Below the pieces are notes generated by a model that saw only the letters and a program-made list of their open reading frames with translations, did not search any database and was not told the origin of the DNA. A stretch of DNA of 64,000 nucleotides, taken from NCBI RefSeq assembly GCF_004762045.1, contig NZ_SJOM01000007.1, positions 4,317,609-4,381,608 of the forward strand, given 5' to 3'. The stretch is from Mycobacterium sp. DL99 (GTDB lineage: Bacteria > Actinomycetota > Actinomycetes > Mycobacteriales > Mycobacteriaceae). How positions within the stretch are numbered: position 1 is the stretch's first letter; each line of letters starts with the position of its first letter. Shown in pieces: positions 9,718-18,260 of this stretch. Position numbers and translations under genes: made by a program.

Positions 9718-10359
9718 ATGATCGCCGAGACTGTCGGTGTGCTCAGCGTTCGCGCCCTGGCCCGCCGGGAACGCCAGGAATTCTCCGATCTGCTCGACGG
9801 GTTGGCTCCAGACGAATGGCAGGCACCGACGTTGTGCTCGGGCTGGAATGTCCGCGACGTGGTCGCCCACACCATTTCTTATCTCGGACAGACCCGGCTG
9901 CAGCTCACCGCAGCGACGTTGGCCGCGCGGGGGCAGGTGGACCGGATCAACGACCGTGCGCTGAAGGCCGACGTCGGTGCCGGGCCCGACGAACTACGCA
10001 CGCTTATGCGGGCCGGCACCGATCCGTCGGGTGCGGGCGCGCTCTACGGCTGCCGGGTGGCCCTGATCGAATGCCTGATCCACCAGCAGGACATCCGGCG
10101 CCCGCTCGGGCAGTCACGCAGCATTCCGGCCGACGCACTGCTTGCCTCCCTGGCGTTTGCGCGGATCAGCCCGGTGATCGGCGGAGGCCGCCGCACCCGG
10201 GGGCTGCGATTGATCGCCGACGATCTCGGCTGGTCGGCCGGCCGGGGGCCGGAGATCCGTGGACCGGGTGAGGCGCTGTTGCTGGCGATGACGGGACGCG
10301 TTGAGGCGGTCGCCGGTGAGCTGCAGGGACCGGGCGTGGCTCACCTGTGCGGACGATGA
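9718..10359 (+). CDS. TIGR03083-type maleylpyruvate isomerase family (mycothiol/DinB-like) protein
   Basis: 213 aa. It resembles the actinobacterial family related to mycothiol-dependent maleylpyruvate isomerase, a four-helix DinB-like metalloprotein. Seen: SGWNVRDVVAHT near residue 45, with the first metal-ligand-type His, and E-x3-H-x-x-D in the later helix (ECLIHQQDIRRPLG). Members conjugate or isomerise with mycothiol or are uncharacterised; the substrate is unknown here. The ATG is chosen because GGAGG lies five bases before it; the longer GTG forms lack a ribosome site. Confidence 0.75.
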   Translation: MIAETVGVLSVRALARRERQEFSDLLDGLAPDEWQAPTLCSGWNVRDVVAHTISYLGQTRLQLTAATLAARGQVDRINDRALKADVGAGPDELRTLMRAGTDPSGAGALYGCRVALIECLIHQQDIRRPLGQSRSIPADALLASLAFARISPVIGGGRRTRGLRLIADDLGWSAGRGPEIRGPGEALLLAMTGRVEAVAGELQGPGVAHLCGR

Positions 10360-10531
10360 AACATCCGGTCTCGATCCGGCGTCGAATCGGCGCAGACCTG
10401 ACGCCGACCTCGTAACGATCCGACCGCGCCCATCGATTCAGTTAGCGGGCCGCCCCTACCATCGGGCAGTGACGTGTACCGGCGTTCTGCCGGGTCATCG
10501 CCAACATCCGTTGCCCACCGCTGGAGGACCG

Positions 10532-11719
10532 TTGAGAAGTCAGCCGATCGATGCGATCGATGGCTTCTGCACGTCCGAATTCTCCCGGGTGCGCGATGCC
10601 TTCGCGGACAACTTCGCCCACCACAAAGAGGTCGGCGCTGCCGTCGCGGTCTGGGTCGAAGGCGACCTGGTGGTCAACCTGTGGGGCGGATCGGCCGACG
10701 CGGCAGGCACCAGGCCATGGCAGCAGGACACCCTGGCCAGCGTGTATTCCGGATCCAAGGGGCTGCTGAGCACCTGCATCCACCTGTTGGCCGACCGCGG
10801 CGAGATCGACCTGGATGCGCCGGTGGCCCGCTATTGGCCCGAGTTCGGCCAGGCCGGAAAGCAGGACATCACCATCGCCATGGTGCTGGGCCACCGCTCC
10901 GGCGTGATCGGCCCGCGCGAACCGATGAGCTGGCAGCAGGTGACCGACTGGGACGCGGTGTGCGCCCGGATCGCCGCCGCGACGCCGTGGTGGCCCCCGG
11001 GCACCGCGCAGGGCTACCACGTGGTGACCTTCGGCTTCATCCTCGGCGAAGTCGTGCGCCGGGTCACGGGCCGCAGCCTGGGCCAGTACCTACGCACCGA
11101 GATCGCCGAACCGCTGGGCGCCGACATCCACATCGGCCTGCCTGCCTGGCACCATCACCGGTGCGCGGAGATGGTGAACAAGCCGTCGGTGCGCAGTCTG
11201 CTGGCCGACAACCTGGTCAACGAACCGCCGGCCTCCCTCGACGACCATCCGATGGCCGGTTGGGCGGTGTCGATGGACTTCGTGCCGGATGACGAACTGG
11301 GCGTGCAAGCCCTGGACACCTGGCGCTCGGCCGAGTTCCCGAGCACCAACGCGCACGTCACCGCGCTCGGCATGGCGACCTTCTACAACGCACTGGCCCA
11401 GGAGAAACTGCTGACCCGCGACCACATGGAGCGCTGCCGGGTCTCCCAGGGCGGATTCGACGCCGACATGGTGCTGGGCGCGCGAGTCGCCGATCACGGC
11501 TGGGGTCTGGGCTACATGCTCAACCAGCGCGGCGTGGCCGGGCCGAACACGGGCATCTTCGGGCACGGTGGATCGGGTGGTTCGTTCGCCTTCGTCGACC
11601 TGGAGCACCGGATCGGCTACGCGTACGTGATGAACTACTTCGACGCCACCAAGTGCAATGCCGACCCGCGCACGGTCGCGCTGTCCAACGAGGTGTACTC
11701 CGCTCTCGGCGTAATTTGA
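10532..11719 (+). CDS. lipP: LipP-like serine hydrolase (beta-lactamase/esterase class C fold)
   Basis: 395 aa, the same size as M. tuberculosis LipP (Rv2463), which also lies beside tig. The class C beta-lactamase/EstB fold shows S73-G-S-K76 (the SxxK nucleophile motif) and a later Tyr motif in GYHVVTFGF. Likely an esterase or lipase acting on short to medium acyl esters. No signal peptide. TTG start with GGAGGA close upstream; no in-frame ATG or GTG gives a better fit, and the longer frame would run into the preceding gene. Confidence 0.85.
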   Translation: MRSQPIDAIDGFCTSEFSRVRDAFADNFAHHKEVGAAVAVWVEGDLVVNLWGGSADAAGTRPWQQDTLASVYSGSKGLLSTCIHLLADRGEIDLDAPVARYWPEFGQAGKQDITIAMVLGHRSGVIGPREPMSWQQVTDWDAVCARIAAATPWWPPGTAQGYHVVTFGFILGEVVRRVTGRSLGQYLRTEIAEPLGADIHIGLPAWHHHRCAEMVNKPSVRSLLADNLVNEPPASLDDHPMAGWAVSMDFVPDDELGVQALDTWRSAEFPSTNAHVTALGMATFYNALAQEKLLTRDHMERCRVSQGGFDADMVLGARVADHGWGLGYMLNQRGVAGPNTGIFGHGGSGGSFAFVDLEHRIGYAYVMNYFDATKCNADPRTVALSNEVYSALGVI

Positions 11720-11757
11720 GTTCTCTTCGAGGACCCGGAAACGCCGATTTCCGTCGG

Positions 11758-11763
11758 TACGCT
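11758..11763 (+). promoter_or_regulatory. -10 box TACGCT, leaderless start
   Basis: TANNNT element exactly 7 bases before the ATG of the DUF1542-like gene; no Shine-Dalgarno is present. Confidence 0.4.
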
Positions 11764-11770
11764 GGACGCC

Positions 11771-12598
11771 ATGAACAGCGTTTTGCTGGTACTCATCGTT
11801 CTTGTCATCGCCGCGATCGCGTTCGCTGTCTACAGCTCGTCGCAGGCCAACGGCCGTCGCTCCGCGGAGTCACTGGCCGATGCCAAGGCTGACGCCCGCC
11901 GGCTGATCGAGCGTCTCGGCGGGCAGGTGCTCAACCTGACCGGCTCCGACGACGCCTCCAAGCAGGCGCTGGCCGACGCCTCCGAGCGCTACACCGCCGC
12001 GTCCTCACAGATCGATCAGGCCACCACCGCCAAGCAGGCCGTGCTGGCCAAGGAGAGCGCGATCGAGGGGCTCTACTACGTGCGCGCGGCCCGTACCGCG
12101 ATGGGCATGGACCCGGGTCCCGAGTTGGAGTCGTTGACCGGACAACGTGCGGCGGGCGCGGTGACCGAGGACCGCCGAATCAACTTCGAGGGCCGCGAGA
12201 TCGAGGCCTCCCCGACTCCGTCGCAGCGCACCCCGAACTACTACCCCGGCGGCCGGGTGGCCGGACGCCCGGTGCCCGCCGGCTGGTACTCCGAACCGTG
12301 GTGGAAGCCGGCCCTGGTGGCCGGCGCCTGGGGTCTGGGTTCGGTGCTGCTGTTCGACGCGATGTTCTCCGGTATGCACGGAGTCAACTACGGCGCACAG
12401 GGTTTCGAAAATGGTTACGGTGACGGCTATTCCGACGGTTTCGCCGCGGGCCAGGACACCGGAGGCGACGCCGGCGCATTGGATGGCGGTGACGCCGGCG
12501 GTGGCGACTGGGGTGGAACGGACGCCAGCGGCTGGGACGGCGGCGGATTCGACGGTGGCGGCTTCGGCGACTTCGGCGGTGATTTCGGGGGCTTCTGA
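11771..12598 (+). CDS. Membrane protein with glycine/aspartate-rich tail (DUF1542-like)
   Basis: 275 aa. N-terminal membrane anchor (residues 2-22), a helical Ala/Ser-rich region with heptad-like spacing (about 30-105), a second hydrophobic segment (about 178-200, after WYSEPWWKP), then about 60 residues made mostly of Gly and Asp with repeated GGxF/GDxGG patterns. I associate this build with mycobacterial DUF1542-domain proteins of unknown function. The tail is low complexity and probably disordered or metal-binding. Tandem with lipP but apparently transcribed from its own leaderless promoter. Confidence 0.7.
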   Translation: MNSVLLVLIVLVIAAIAFAVYSSSQANGRRSAESLADAKADARRLIERLGGQVLNLTGSDDASKQALADASERYTAASSQIDQATTAKQAVLAKESAIEGLYYVRAARTAMGMDPGPELESLTGQRAAGAVTEDRRINFEGREIEASPTPSQRTPNYYPGGRVAGRPVPAGWYSEPWWKPALVAGAWGLGSVLLFDAMFSGMHGVNYGAQGFENGYGDGYSDGFAAGQDTGGDAGALDGGDAGGGDWGGTDASGWDGGGFDGGGFGDFGGDFGGF

Positions 12599-12630
12599 CC
12601 CGCCCAGCAGACTCCTGGCTTCCCGAGTGC

Positions 12631-13578
12631 CTAGTCGACCGGGTGGCTGTTGAGCCAGTCGAGCACCTGCTGGGCATGCGTGTCCGTCGGGAATATCGGA
12701 TAGAACACGTGCTCGATCCGACCGTCCCGAACCACCAGGGTGAGACGCGTGTAGAGACGCGGGTGCCCGGCGGCCGCGAACGTGGGCAAGTTCAGCGAGT
12801 CCGCCAGGACGAACGCCTCATCCGAGAGCATCCCGAACGGCAAGTCCAGCCGCCGAACAACTTCCGCCTGATAGTCGGCGTCCTGGCTGGACAATCCCCA
12901 CACCTGCTGCGCGCCGGCAGCGCGCAGTTCCGCATAGTGATCGCGGAATCCGCACGCCTCTGGTGTACATCCGCGCGCGCCGGGAATCGCGTCCCAGCCA
13001 TCGGGGAGGTCAACTCCCGGACGACCGGTGAGCGGGTACAGGTAGATGATCGTGCGTCCCGCGGGCAGGCTCTCGAGCCCGATGTCCTCACCGCCACTGC
13101 CGGCCAAGGTGATGTCGGGAATCGGCCGGCCCACCAAATGGTCTGCGGCACCGTCGTCAACGGGTGCGGGCAGGTCTGCGGGAAGAGACGTGAACTCGGT
13201 CAACGGTCGGTGCTCCTCATCGAATGCTCGACACGCGGCCTCGGTCAGCCGCGCCGTGAGGACTTGGCGCTTACGCGTCAACGACGCGATGGTCTCATCG
13301 AGTACCGCGATGCTGTCCCGGTATGCCGCAAGCGATTCGGGACACTCGTCACTGTGCTCGTGACCGTGGCGAAGGCAGTCGACGAACGGGCCGGCCTTCG
13401 ACGGGGAGATACCGATCGCGGCGAGTGCGCGGATCTCTTCCACGATCTGCACATGCTCATCGGAGTAGTTCCGGTATCCGTTGCCCAGGCGTGCCGGAGT
13501 CAGCAGGCCGAGGTGTTCGTAGTAACGCACGGCCTTGGTCGACGTGCCCGTCCGGCGGGCCAGTTCAGAAATCTGCAT
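12631..13578 (-). CDS. MerR regulator fused to a BCP/PrxQ-type peroxiredoxin
   Basis: 315 aa in one uninterrupted frame. Residues 1-70 are a MerR winged helix (TSTKAVRYYEHLGLL). Residues 60-120 form the dimerisation helix with a Cys/His-rich patch (C68, H71, H73, H75, C79). Residues 148-312 are a thioredoxin-fold peroxiredoxin with C204-TPEA-C209, the peroxidatic/resolving spacing of BCP/PrxQ. Two departures from BCP are visible. About 15 residues are inserted before the active site, and Ala stands at C-3 where Thr is usual. R278 could be the conserved active-site Arg. A peroxide-sensing regulator whose sensor is its own peroxidase domain is the natural reading. It is preceded by a MerR-type promoter. 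GAGGA six bases before the ATG supports the start. Confidence 0.85.
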   Translation of the reverse strand: MQISELARRTGTSTKAVRYYEHLGLLTPARLGNGYRNYSDEHVQIVEEIRALAAIGISPSKAGPFVDCLRHGHEHSDECPESLAAYRDSIAVLDETIASLTRKRQVLTARLTEAACRAFDEEHRPLTEFTSLPADLPAPVDDGAADHLVGRPIPDITLAGSGGEDIGLESLPAGRTIIYLYPLTGRPGVDLPDGWDAIPGARGCTPEACGFRDHYAELRAAGAQQVWGLSSQDADYQAEVVRRLDLPFGMLSDEAFVLADSLNLPTFAAAGHPRLYTRLTLVVRDGRIEHVFYPIFPTDTHAQQVLDWLNSHPVD

Positions 13579-13595
13579 GTCAAGTCCTCGCCCAG

Positions 13596-13627
13596 ACTGT
13601 AAACATTGCCACCTAGGGCAAGGTCAA
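13596..13627 (-). promoter_or_regulatory. MerR-type promoter with dyad in an over-long spacer
   Basis: On the minus strand -35 TTGACC (13622-13627) and -10 TTACAG/TACAGT (13596-13602) are 19-20 bp apart instead of 17. The spacer holds the dyad TTGCC-N6-GGCAA (13606-13621). This is the signature of promoters that MerR proteins activate by twisting DNA. It drives the MerR-peroxiredoxin fusion itself, with a leader of about 11 bases. Confidence 0.7.
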
Positions 13628-13646
13628 GCCGAAACCCGACACAAAT

Positions 13647-15332
13647 CTAGAGGCGGCTCTCCAGACGCGCCGACACACCGGCCTCCTGTAGGTCCAGACG
13701 CTCCAGCATGGCTCGCACCGCCTCGTCCTCGATGCGACCTTCGTCACGCTCGGTGATGAGCGCACCGCGTTGCGCGGCAAGCACATCGCGGTAGAGGCCC
13801 GAGAACACCGCGGCCCGTTTGGTGAGCGCCTCGGGATCGGGCATTTCGTCCGCGTCCTGTGAATGCCGGGCGATGACCGCGCGGATCTCGGTCACCACAC
13901 GGGGATCCAGACCTTCTGGAGGATCCACCTCGAACGCGTCGAGCACCTCGTCGGCCGCATCGTGCACCACGCGCTCGGCCTTGAGTTCTTCTTCCCGGTC
14001 GGCGGCGTGATCGTCGCAGAACCGGGACAGGTTCAGCCGGCGGATCAACAGGGGCAGGGTCCAACCCTGGATCAGCAACGTGCCAACACTCACCGCGAAC
14101 GCGATGGCCTGGATGGTGGCGCGCTCCGGGAAGGGTTCGCCCGCAGCTGTGGTGACCGGGATCGCGGCGGCCGCAGCCAATGTCACCACGCCCCGCATCC
14201 CGGTCCAGGACACGACGACGTTCTCTCGCCAGCTCAGTGAGCGGCGGTCGATGATCCGGCGCCACCGCGCCTCAGGCTTTCGCTCACGCCGGCCGAGGGC
14301 ACCGCGGGCGCCGTCGGGCACCGGCACGCTGAACTTGCTCTCCACGTGCCGTGACAGCTTGTTCCGGCCGAACATCAAGAACACCGACAGCGGGCGGATC
14401 ACCAGCACGATCAGCAACACGATCACCGAGGCGACGGCGACGACGGTCAGCGACTCGTGGGCTTCGTTGAGGTCCTGCAGCACGAACCGCAGATGCAACC
14501 CGATGTAGGCGAATACGAACGCCTCGAGCAGAACGTCCACCGAATTCCAGACGTAGCGCTCCTGCAGTCGGGTCTGGTACCCCGCACCCATCGCACCGTT
14601 GCCGACCACGAAGCCGGCGACCACCACCGCCAGCACACCGGAGGCGTGCAGTTCCTCGGCGGTGATGAAGGCCGCGAACGGAACCACCAGGCCCTGCACC
14701 GTTTCCAAGCCAGGGTTGTCCAGGTGCTTTCGAATCCACAGCGTCACGTAGCCCAGCAGTGCCCCGACCACCGGGCCGACCGTGGCGCTGTATCCGAACA
14801 GCAGGAAGGGGTTCTCGATGAAGGTGTGGCTGCCCGCCACCTGGGCCACCGCGATGGAGAACAGGGTCAGCGCCGCCGCGTCGTTGATCAAACTCTCGCC
14901 GGTGAGGATCGCCATCACCCGTTTTGGCAGGCCGAGCTTGCGGCCCACCGCGACGGCCGTGACGGCGTCCGGCGGCGCGACGATCGCGCCGAGCACGAGG
15001 GCCAGCCCGAAGGTCAGCGGCACCAGCACCAGCCAGGACGACACCGCGGCCACCGTGAAAGCCGTCACCACGACCAGCCCGACACCAAGGCCGAGGATCG
15101 GGCGGATGTTGCGGAAGAACGTCGGGAAGGAGAAGTCCAGGGCTGCCGAGTACAGCAGCGGCGGCAGCACCACCGTCAGCAGAATGTGCGAATCCAGCTC
15201 GGGGGGTTCGAACCCCGGAAGGAACGACACCGCGCTGCCGATCACCACGATGATCAGGGCGGGTTCCATCCCACGGCGGTGCGCGATTGCCGTGACGAGG
15301 ATGGCTCCGACGACGACGAGGATCAATTCCAC
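13647..15332 (-). CDS. NhaP/CPA1-type Na+/H+ antiporter
   Basis: 561 aa. About 12 membrane segments of the CPA1 cation:proton antiporter fold fill residues 1-420. The PPDA motif (in GAIVAPPDAVTAV) and the NDA motif (in SLINDAAALTLF) are the transport-site signatures. A hydrophilic cytoplasmic tail of about 130 residues, rich in Glu and Arg, follows. Likely exports Na+ in exchange for H+ for pH and salt homeostasis. The GTG at 15332 is chosen because it gives the hydrophobic first helix directly; the longer frame would overlap nei2. Confidence 0.9.
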   Translation of the reverse strand: MELILVVVGAILVTAIAHRRGMEPALIIVVIGSAVSFLPGFEPPELDSHILLTVVLPPLLYSAALDFSFPTFFRNIRPILGLGVGLVVVTAFTVAAVSSWLVLVPLTFGLALVLGAIVAPPDAVTAVAVGRKLGLPKRVMAILTGESLINDAAALTLFSIAVAQVAGSHTFIENPFLLFGYSATVGPVVGALLGYVTLWIRKHLDNPGLETVQGLVVPFAAFITAEELHASGVLAVVVAGFVVGNGAMGAGYQTRLQERYVWNSVDVLLEAFVFAYIGLHLRFVLQDLNEAHESLTVVAVASVIVLLIVLVIRPLSVFLMFGRNKLSRHVESKFSVPVPDGARGALGRRERKPEARWRRIIDRRSLSWRENVVVSWTGMRGVVTLAAAAAIPVTTAAGEPFPERATIQAIAFAVSVGTLLIQGWTLPLLIRRLNLSRFCDDHAADREEELKAERVVHDAADEVLDAFEVDPPEGLDPRVVTEIRAVIARHSQDADEMPDPEALTKRAAVFSGLYRDVLAAQRGALITERDEGRIEDEAVRAMLERLDLQEAGVSARLESRL

Positions 15333-15369
15333 CCGGGAATTGTCCCGTGCCCGCGCCGGCGCCGCGCGC

Positions 15370-16164
15370 TCACACCTGGCAGTCGGGGCACCAGAAGAGG
15401 TTGCGGCCCTCCAGTTCTGCGGTGCGCACTCCTGCGCCGCACACCCGGCAGGCCTCCCCCGCCCGGCGATACACGTAGGTGCGGGGCCGGCCCGGACCGT
15501 AGGACGGGGCACCGTGATCGTGCTCGGGCCGGACGACGACGATCTTGCCCCGACGCACGCCGACCTTCATCAGTTCGACGAGATCGGTCCACATGTCGCT
15601 GAATTCGGCCTGGCCCATCTGGGTGCCCGGCCGGTACGGATCGATGTGATGACGGAACAGCAGCTCACCGCGGTACACGTTGCCGACGCCGGCGATCACC
15701 GACTGGTCCATCAACAACGCACCGATTGACCTGCGCGACTTACTGATTCGTGCCCAGGCCAGGGCGGGATCGGCGTCCTTGCGCAGCGGGTCGGGACCGA
15801 GCCGCGCCACCACGTCGGCGATCTCGGGCTCCGCGATCACCTCGCACACGGTGGGGCCACGCAGGTCGGTGCCGTACTCGGCGCCCACGATCCGCATCCG
15901 CACCTGGCCGACCGGCAGCCCCAGCGGGACGAGAGCCTCGGTGAACGTGCCGTACAGGCCGAGGTGGATGTGCACGACCCGGCCACCGTCGTAGTGGTGG
16001 AACAGGTGCTTGCCCCAGGCGTCGGCCTGTTTGAACACCTGGCCGTTGACCGCGGCGGCACCATCGGCGAATCGGCCCTGCGGGCTGGACACCATCACCG
16101 GTGCCCGGCCGAACCGCTTCTGGTGCAGCCGGGCCAGCCGGTGCAGGGTGTGCCCTTCGGGCAT
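15370..16164 (-). CDS. nei2: Fpg/Nei family DNA glycosylase (Nei2-like)
   Basis: 264 aa. Base-excision repair glycosylase/AP-lyase. The N-terminal M-P2-E3-G-H is the catalytic end, with Pro the nucleophile after Met removal. The H2TH region contains VGNVYRGELLF near residue 155, and a C-terminal zinc finger reads CxxC...CxxC (ACRVCG and FWCPDC). Orthologous by position to Rv2464c (Nei2). It follows rpiB with a three-base gap, as in M. tuberculosis, and so is probably co-transcribed with it. Confidence 0.92.
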   Translation of the reverse strand: MPEGHTLHRLARLHQKRFGRAPVMVSSPQGRFADGAAAVNGQVFKQADAWGKHLFHHYDGGRVVHIHLGLYGTFTEALVPLGLPVGQVRMRIVGAEYGTDLRGPTVCEVIAEPEIADVVARLGPDPLRKDADPALAWARISKSRRSIGALLMDQSVIAGVGNVYRGELLFRHHIDPYRPGTQMGQAEFSDMWTDLVELMKVGVRRGKIVVVRPEHDHGAPSYGPGRPRTYVYRRAGEACRVCGAGVRTAELEGRNLFWCPDCQV

Positions 16165-16167
16165 GGG

Positions 16168-16647
16168 TCAGGCGGGCGCGCCGGGAACCGGCGGGGCCAC
16201 GTGGTCCTTCTCGTACTCGGCCAGGATGTCGATGCGGCGCTGATGGCGCTCGGCTTCCGACCACGGCGTCGACAGGAACGCGTCGACGATGGCCAGCGCC
16301 TCCTCCTCGGTGTGCATGCGACCGCCCAGGCCCATCAGCTGCGCGTTGTTGTGCTCGCGGGCCAGCTTGGCAGTCTCGACGCTCCAGGCCAGGGCACAGC
16401 GGGCGCCGGGCACCTTGTTCGCGGCGATCTGCTCGCCGTTGCCCGAGCCGCCGAGCACGATACCCAGGCTGCCGGGATCGGCGACTGTCCTGACTGCCGC
16501 GTCGATGCAGAACGCCGGGTAGTCGTCATCGGCGTCGTAGCTGTAGGCACCGCAGTCGATCGGCTCGTGGCCGGTCTTCTTGAGGTGCTCGATGATGGTC
16601 TGCTTGAACTCGAATCCGGCGTGGTCGGCACCGATGTAAACGCGCAT
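16168..16647 (-). CDS. rpiB: Ribose-5-phosphate isomerase B
   Basis: 159 aa. Interconverts ribose 5-phosphate and ribulose 5-phosphate in the pentose phosphate pathway. The RpiB/LacAB fold is marked by GADHAGFE at the N-terminus, the GSGNGEQIAANK anion loop (about 70-81) and the conserved Glu therein that serves as catalytic base in mycobacterial RpiB. First gene of an rpiB-nei2 pair, with a leaderless promoter. Confidence 0.95.
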   Translation of the reverse strand: MRVYIGADHAGFEFKQTIIEHLKKTGHEPIDCGAYSYDADDDYPAFCIDAAVRTVADPGSLGIVLGGSGNGEQIAANKVPGARCALAWSVETAKLAREHNNAQLMGLGGRMHTEEEALAIVDAFLSTPWSEAERHQRRIDILAEYEKDHVAPPVPGAPA

Positions 16648-16654
16648 GTCGGTA

Positions 16655-16660
16655 ACCCTA
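16655..16660 (-). promoter_or_regulatory. -10 box TAGGGT of rpiB, leaderless
   Basis: On the minus strand TAGGGT lies 7 bases before the rpiB ATG, with no ribosome-binding site between them. Confidence 0.4.
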
Positions 16661-16702
16661 ACTGGTCAGTAACGCCGCTTGGCCATAGCGCAGGATGACG
16701 GT

Positions 16703-17296
16703 ATGGAGATGAGCGGTTGGCTCCGTCGGCGGCGAGACGCGGCACCCTCGACGATCGATGTCGATCAGATCTACCCATACCTGGTTCCCGAGGACTATCC
16801 CGACGCGCTGTCGACCGGCGCGCAGTCTCAGCGCCGGATCGGTCACGGGCTCTCGGTGGCTCTGGTGACACCGACGGGCCCGGCTGATGCGCAGATCCTC
16901 GGCGCGGTGGGAGCCGCCGGCCTGGCCGGCGCCGGGATCGACCTGGCCACGGCCTACGGCCACGCCGATCGGGCGCTGTCCGCCGCCTTGTCGGCGGGCC
17001 AGATCGCGCTGGAGTTCTTCGATCGGGGGCCGTCCGGAGCACCGACCGTTGTCGCGAGCGGAAGTTGGCTGGCAGCAACCACGCTGGTGGCTCCCGGGCT
17101 CTACGAGCGCATGACCCGGTTTCTCGGCGAGGACATCGTGGCTGCGGTGCCACACCGCGAGCTGCTCTTTCTGTTCGGTGCGGACGCCACCGGGGCGATG
17201 GCCGAGATTGTGGCGACCGAACATCGCGGCGCCCGGAAACCGTTGACGACGGGGTTCTTCACCCTCGACCCCGCCGGCCCGACGCCCAGGTCGTAG
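16703..17296 (+). CDS. Conserved hypothetical protein
   Basis: 197 aa, no signal peptide or membrane helix. The first ~15 residues are basic (RRRRD). The rest alternates Ala/Gly-rich helices and short strands and contains an unusual LTTGFFTLDPAGP end. I do not recognise the family. ATG chosen for an AGGA seven bases upstream; a TTG eight codons earlier is possible. It converges on the oxygenase gene with four bases between stops. Confidence 0.6.
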   Translation: MEMSGWLRRRRDAAPSTIDVDQIYPYLVPEDYPDALSTGAQSQRRIGHGLSVALVTPTGPADAQILGAVGAAGLAGAGIDLATAYGHADRALSAALSAGQIALEFFDRGPSGAPTVVASGSWLAATTLVAPGLYERMTRFLGEDIVAAVPHRELLFLFGADATGAMAEIVATEHRGARKPLTTGFFTLDPAGPTPRS

Positions 17297-17300
17297 CACG

Positions 17301-18260
17301 TCAGCCGATGGTGATGGCGTCCAGGCGTTCCTTGATGAAGGCCGACGACGTCACGGGCTCCAGGCCGCCGATCTTGCCGATGGGGGGTTCCAGCGGCGCT
17401 ACCAGCGCATCGTGGTTGGCCTCGTAGAAGTAGATCAGCGAGACCAGGTCCTCTTCCGGGGCGTGCGCCTGCGGCGGCAGGACGCGGTGCCGGCCCGAGG
17501 GCCAACGGCGGCCACTCCAGTACTCCAGCAGGTCACCGATGTTCACGGTGAGCGATCCCGGCTCCCACGGCGCGTCCTCCCAGCCCTCCTGCTCGGAGTA
17601 GACCTGCAGTCCGCCCGCGCCCGGCTCGCGGTCGAGGATGGTCACCGTGCCGAAGTCGGTGTGCGGGCCGATCCGGAACTGGCCCGGCTCTGGCTCCCCC
17701 ACCACGCTGACCGGCGGATAGTGGTTGATGTTCATGGTCCAGGTCGGCCGATCCGCCAGGGCGACAAAGGGGTTGGCCGCCAGCCCGAGGGCGTGGGCGA
17801 ACAAGGCCAGCAGGTCGTCGGAGACCTTCCGCATCGCGGCGGTGTACTCGTCGACCAGCGTCTGCAGCGCAGGCACCTCGGCCGGCCACACGTTGGGTGC
17901 GAACCAGATCCGGTCCACCTCAGGGTCACCGGTCGGGGTCTCGGCGCCCAGGCTGAAGCTCTCCTTCAGATCGGGCGGGGTCTCGGTGCCCTCGGCGTAG
18001 CCGTTGGCCTCGGCGCCCGGCCCGATCCAGCCGTGCCCGCCGACCGGTACCGAGTAGCCCTGCTTGACGTCGTCGGGTAGCGCGAAGAACTCGCGGCTGG
18101 CCGCGCGGACCTTGGCCGCCAGGGCGGTGTCCACACCGTGGCCGGTGACGACGATGAAGCCGGCGCGCTGCAGCCCGGCGTCGACCTCGGCGGCGACCGC
18201 GTCGGCCGCTGCCCCGCCGGCGTACCACCGAGACATGTCAATCGTTGCTATCGCGCTCAT
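17301..18260 (-). CDS. Isopenicillin-N-synthase-family non-heme Fe(II) oxygenase
   Basis: 319 aa. The double-stranded beta-helix fold shows the iron triad H200-x-D202...H258 and the family's NINHYPP segment (177-183). The Arg of the RxS motif that normally anchors 2-oxoglutarate after the second His is not seen; the corresponding place reads D-L-V-S. The co-substrate is therefore uncertain. Last gene of a GntR-permease-deaminase-oxygenase operon; its ATG overlaps the deaminase stop by four bases. The fungal thymine-7-hydroxylase belongs to this superfamily, so a modified pyrimidine substrate is a reasonable guess. Plant-type ACC oxidase or flavonoid roles are unlikely. Confidence 0.85.
   Translation of the reverse strand: MSAIATIDMSRWYAGGAAADAVAAEVDAGLQRAGFIVVTGHGVDTALAAKVRAASREFFALPDDVKQGYSVPVGGHGWIGPGAEANGYAEGTETPPDLKESFSLGAETPTGDPEVDRIWFAPNVWPAEVPALQTLVDEYTAAMRKVSDDLLALFAHALGLAANPFVALADRPTWTMNINHYPPVSVVGEPEPGQFRIGPHTDFGTVTILDREPGAGGLQVYSEQEGWEDAPWEPGSLTVNIGDLLEYWSGRRWPSGRHRVLPPQAHAPEEDLVSLIYFYEANHDALVAPLEPPIGKIGGLEPVTSSAFIKERLDAITIG

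Noticed and set aside
10301..10531. In-frame upstream extension of the LipP-like hydrolase
   Set aside because: Overlaps the preceding gene and has no family similarity; the TTG with GGAGGA gives the known LipP length.
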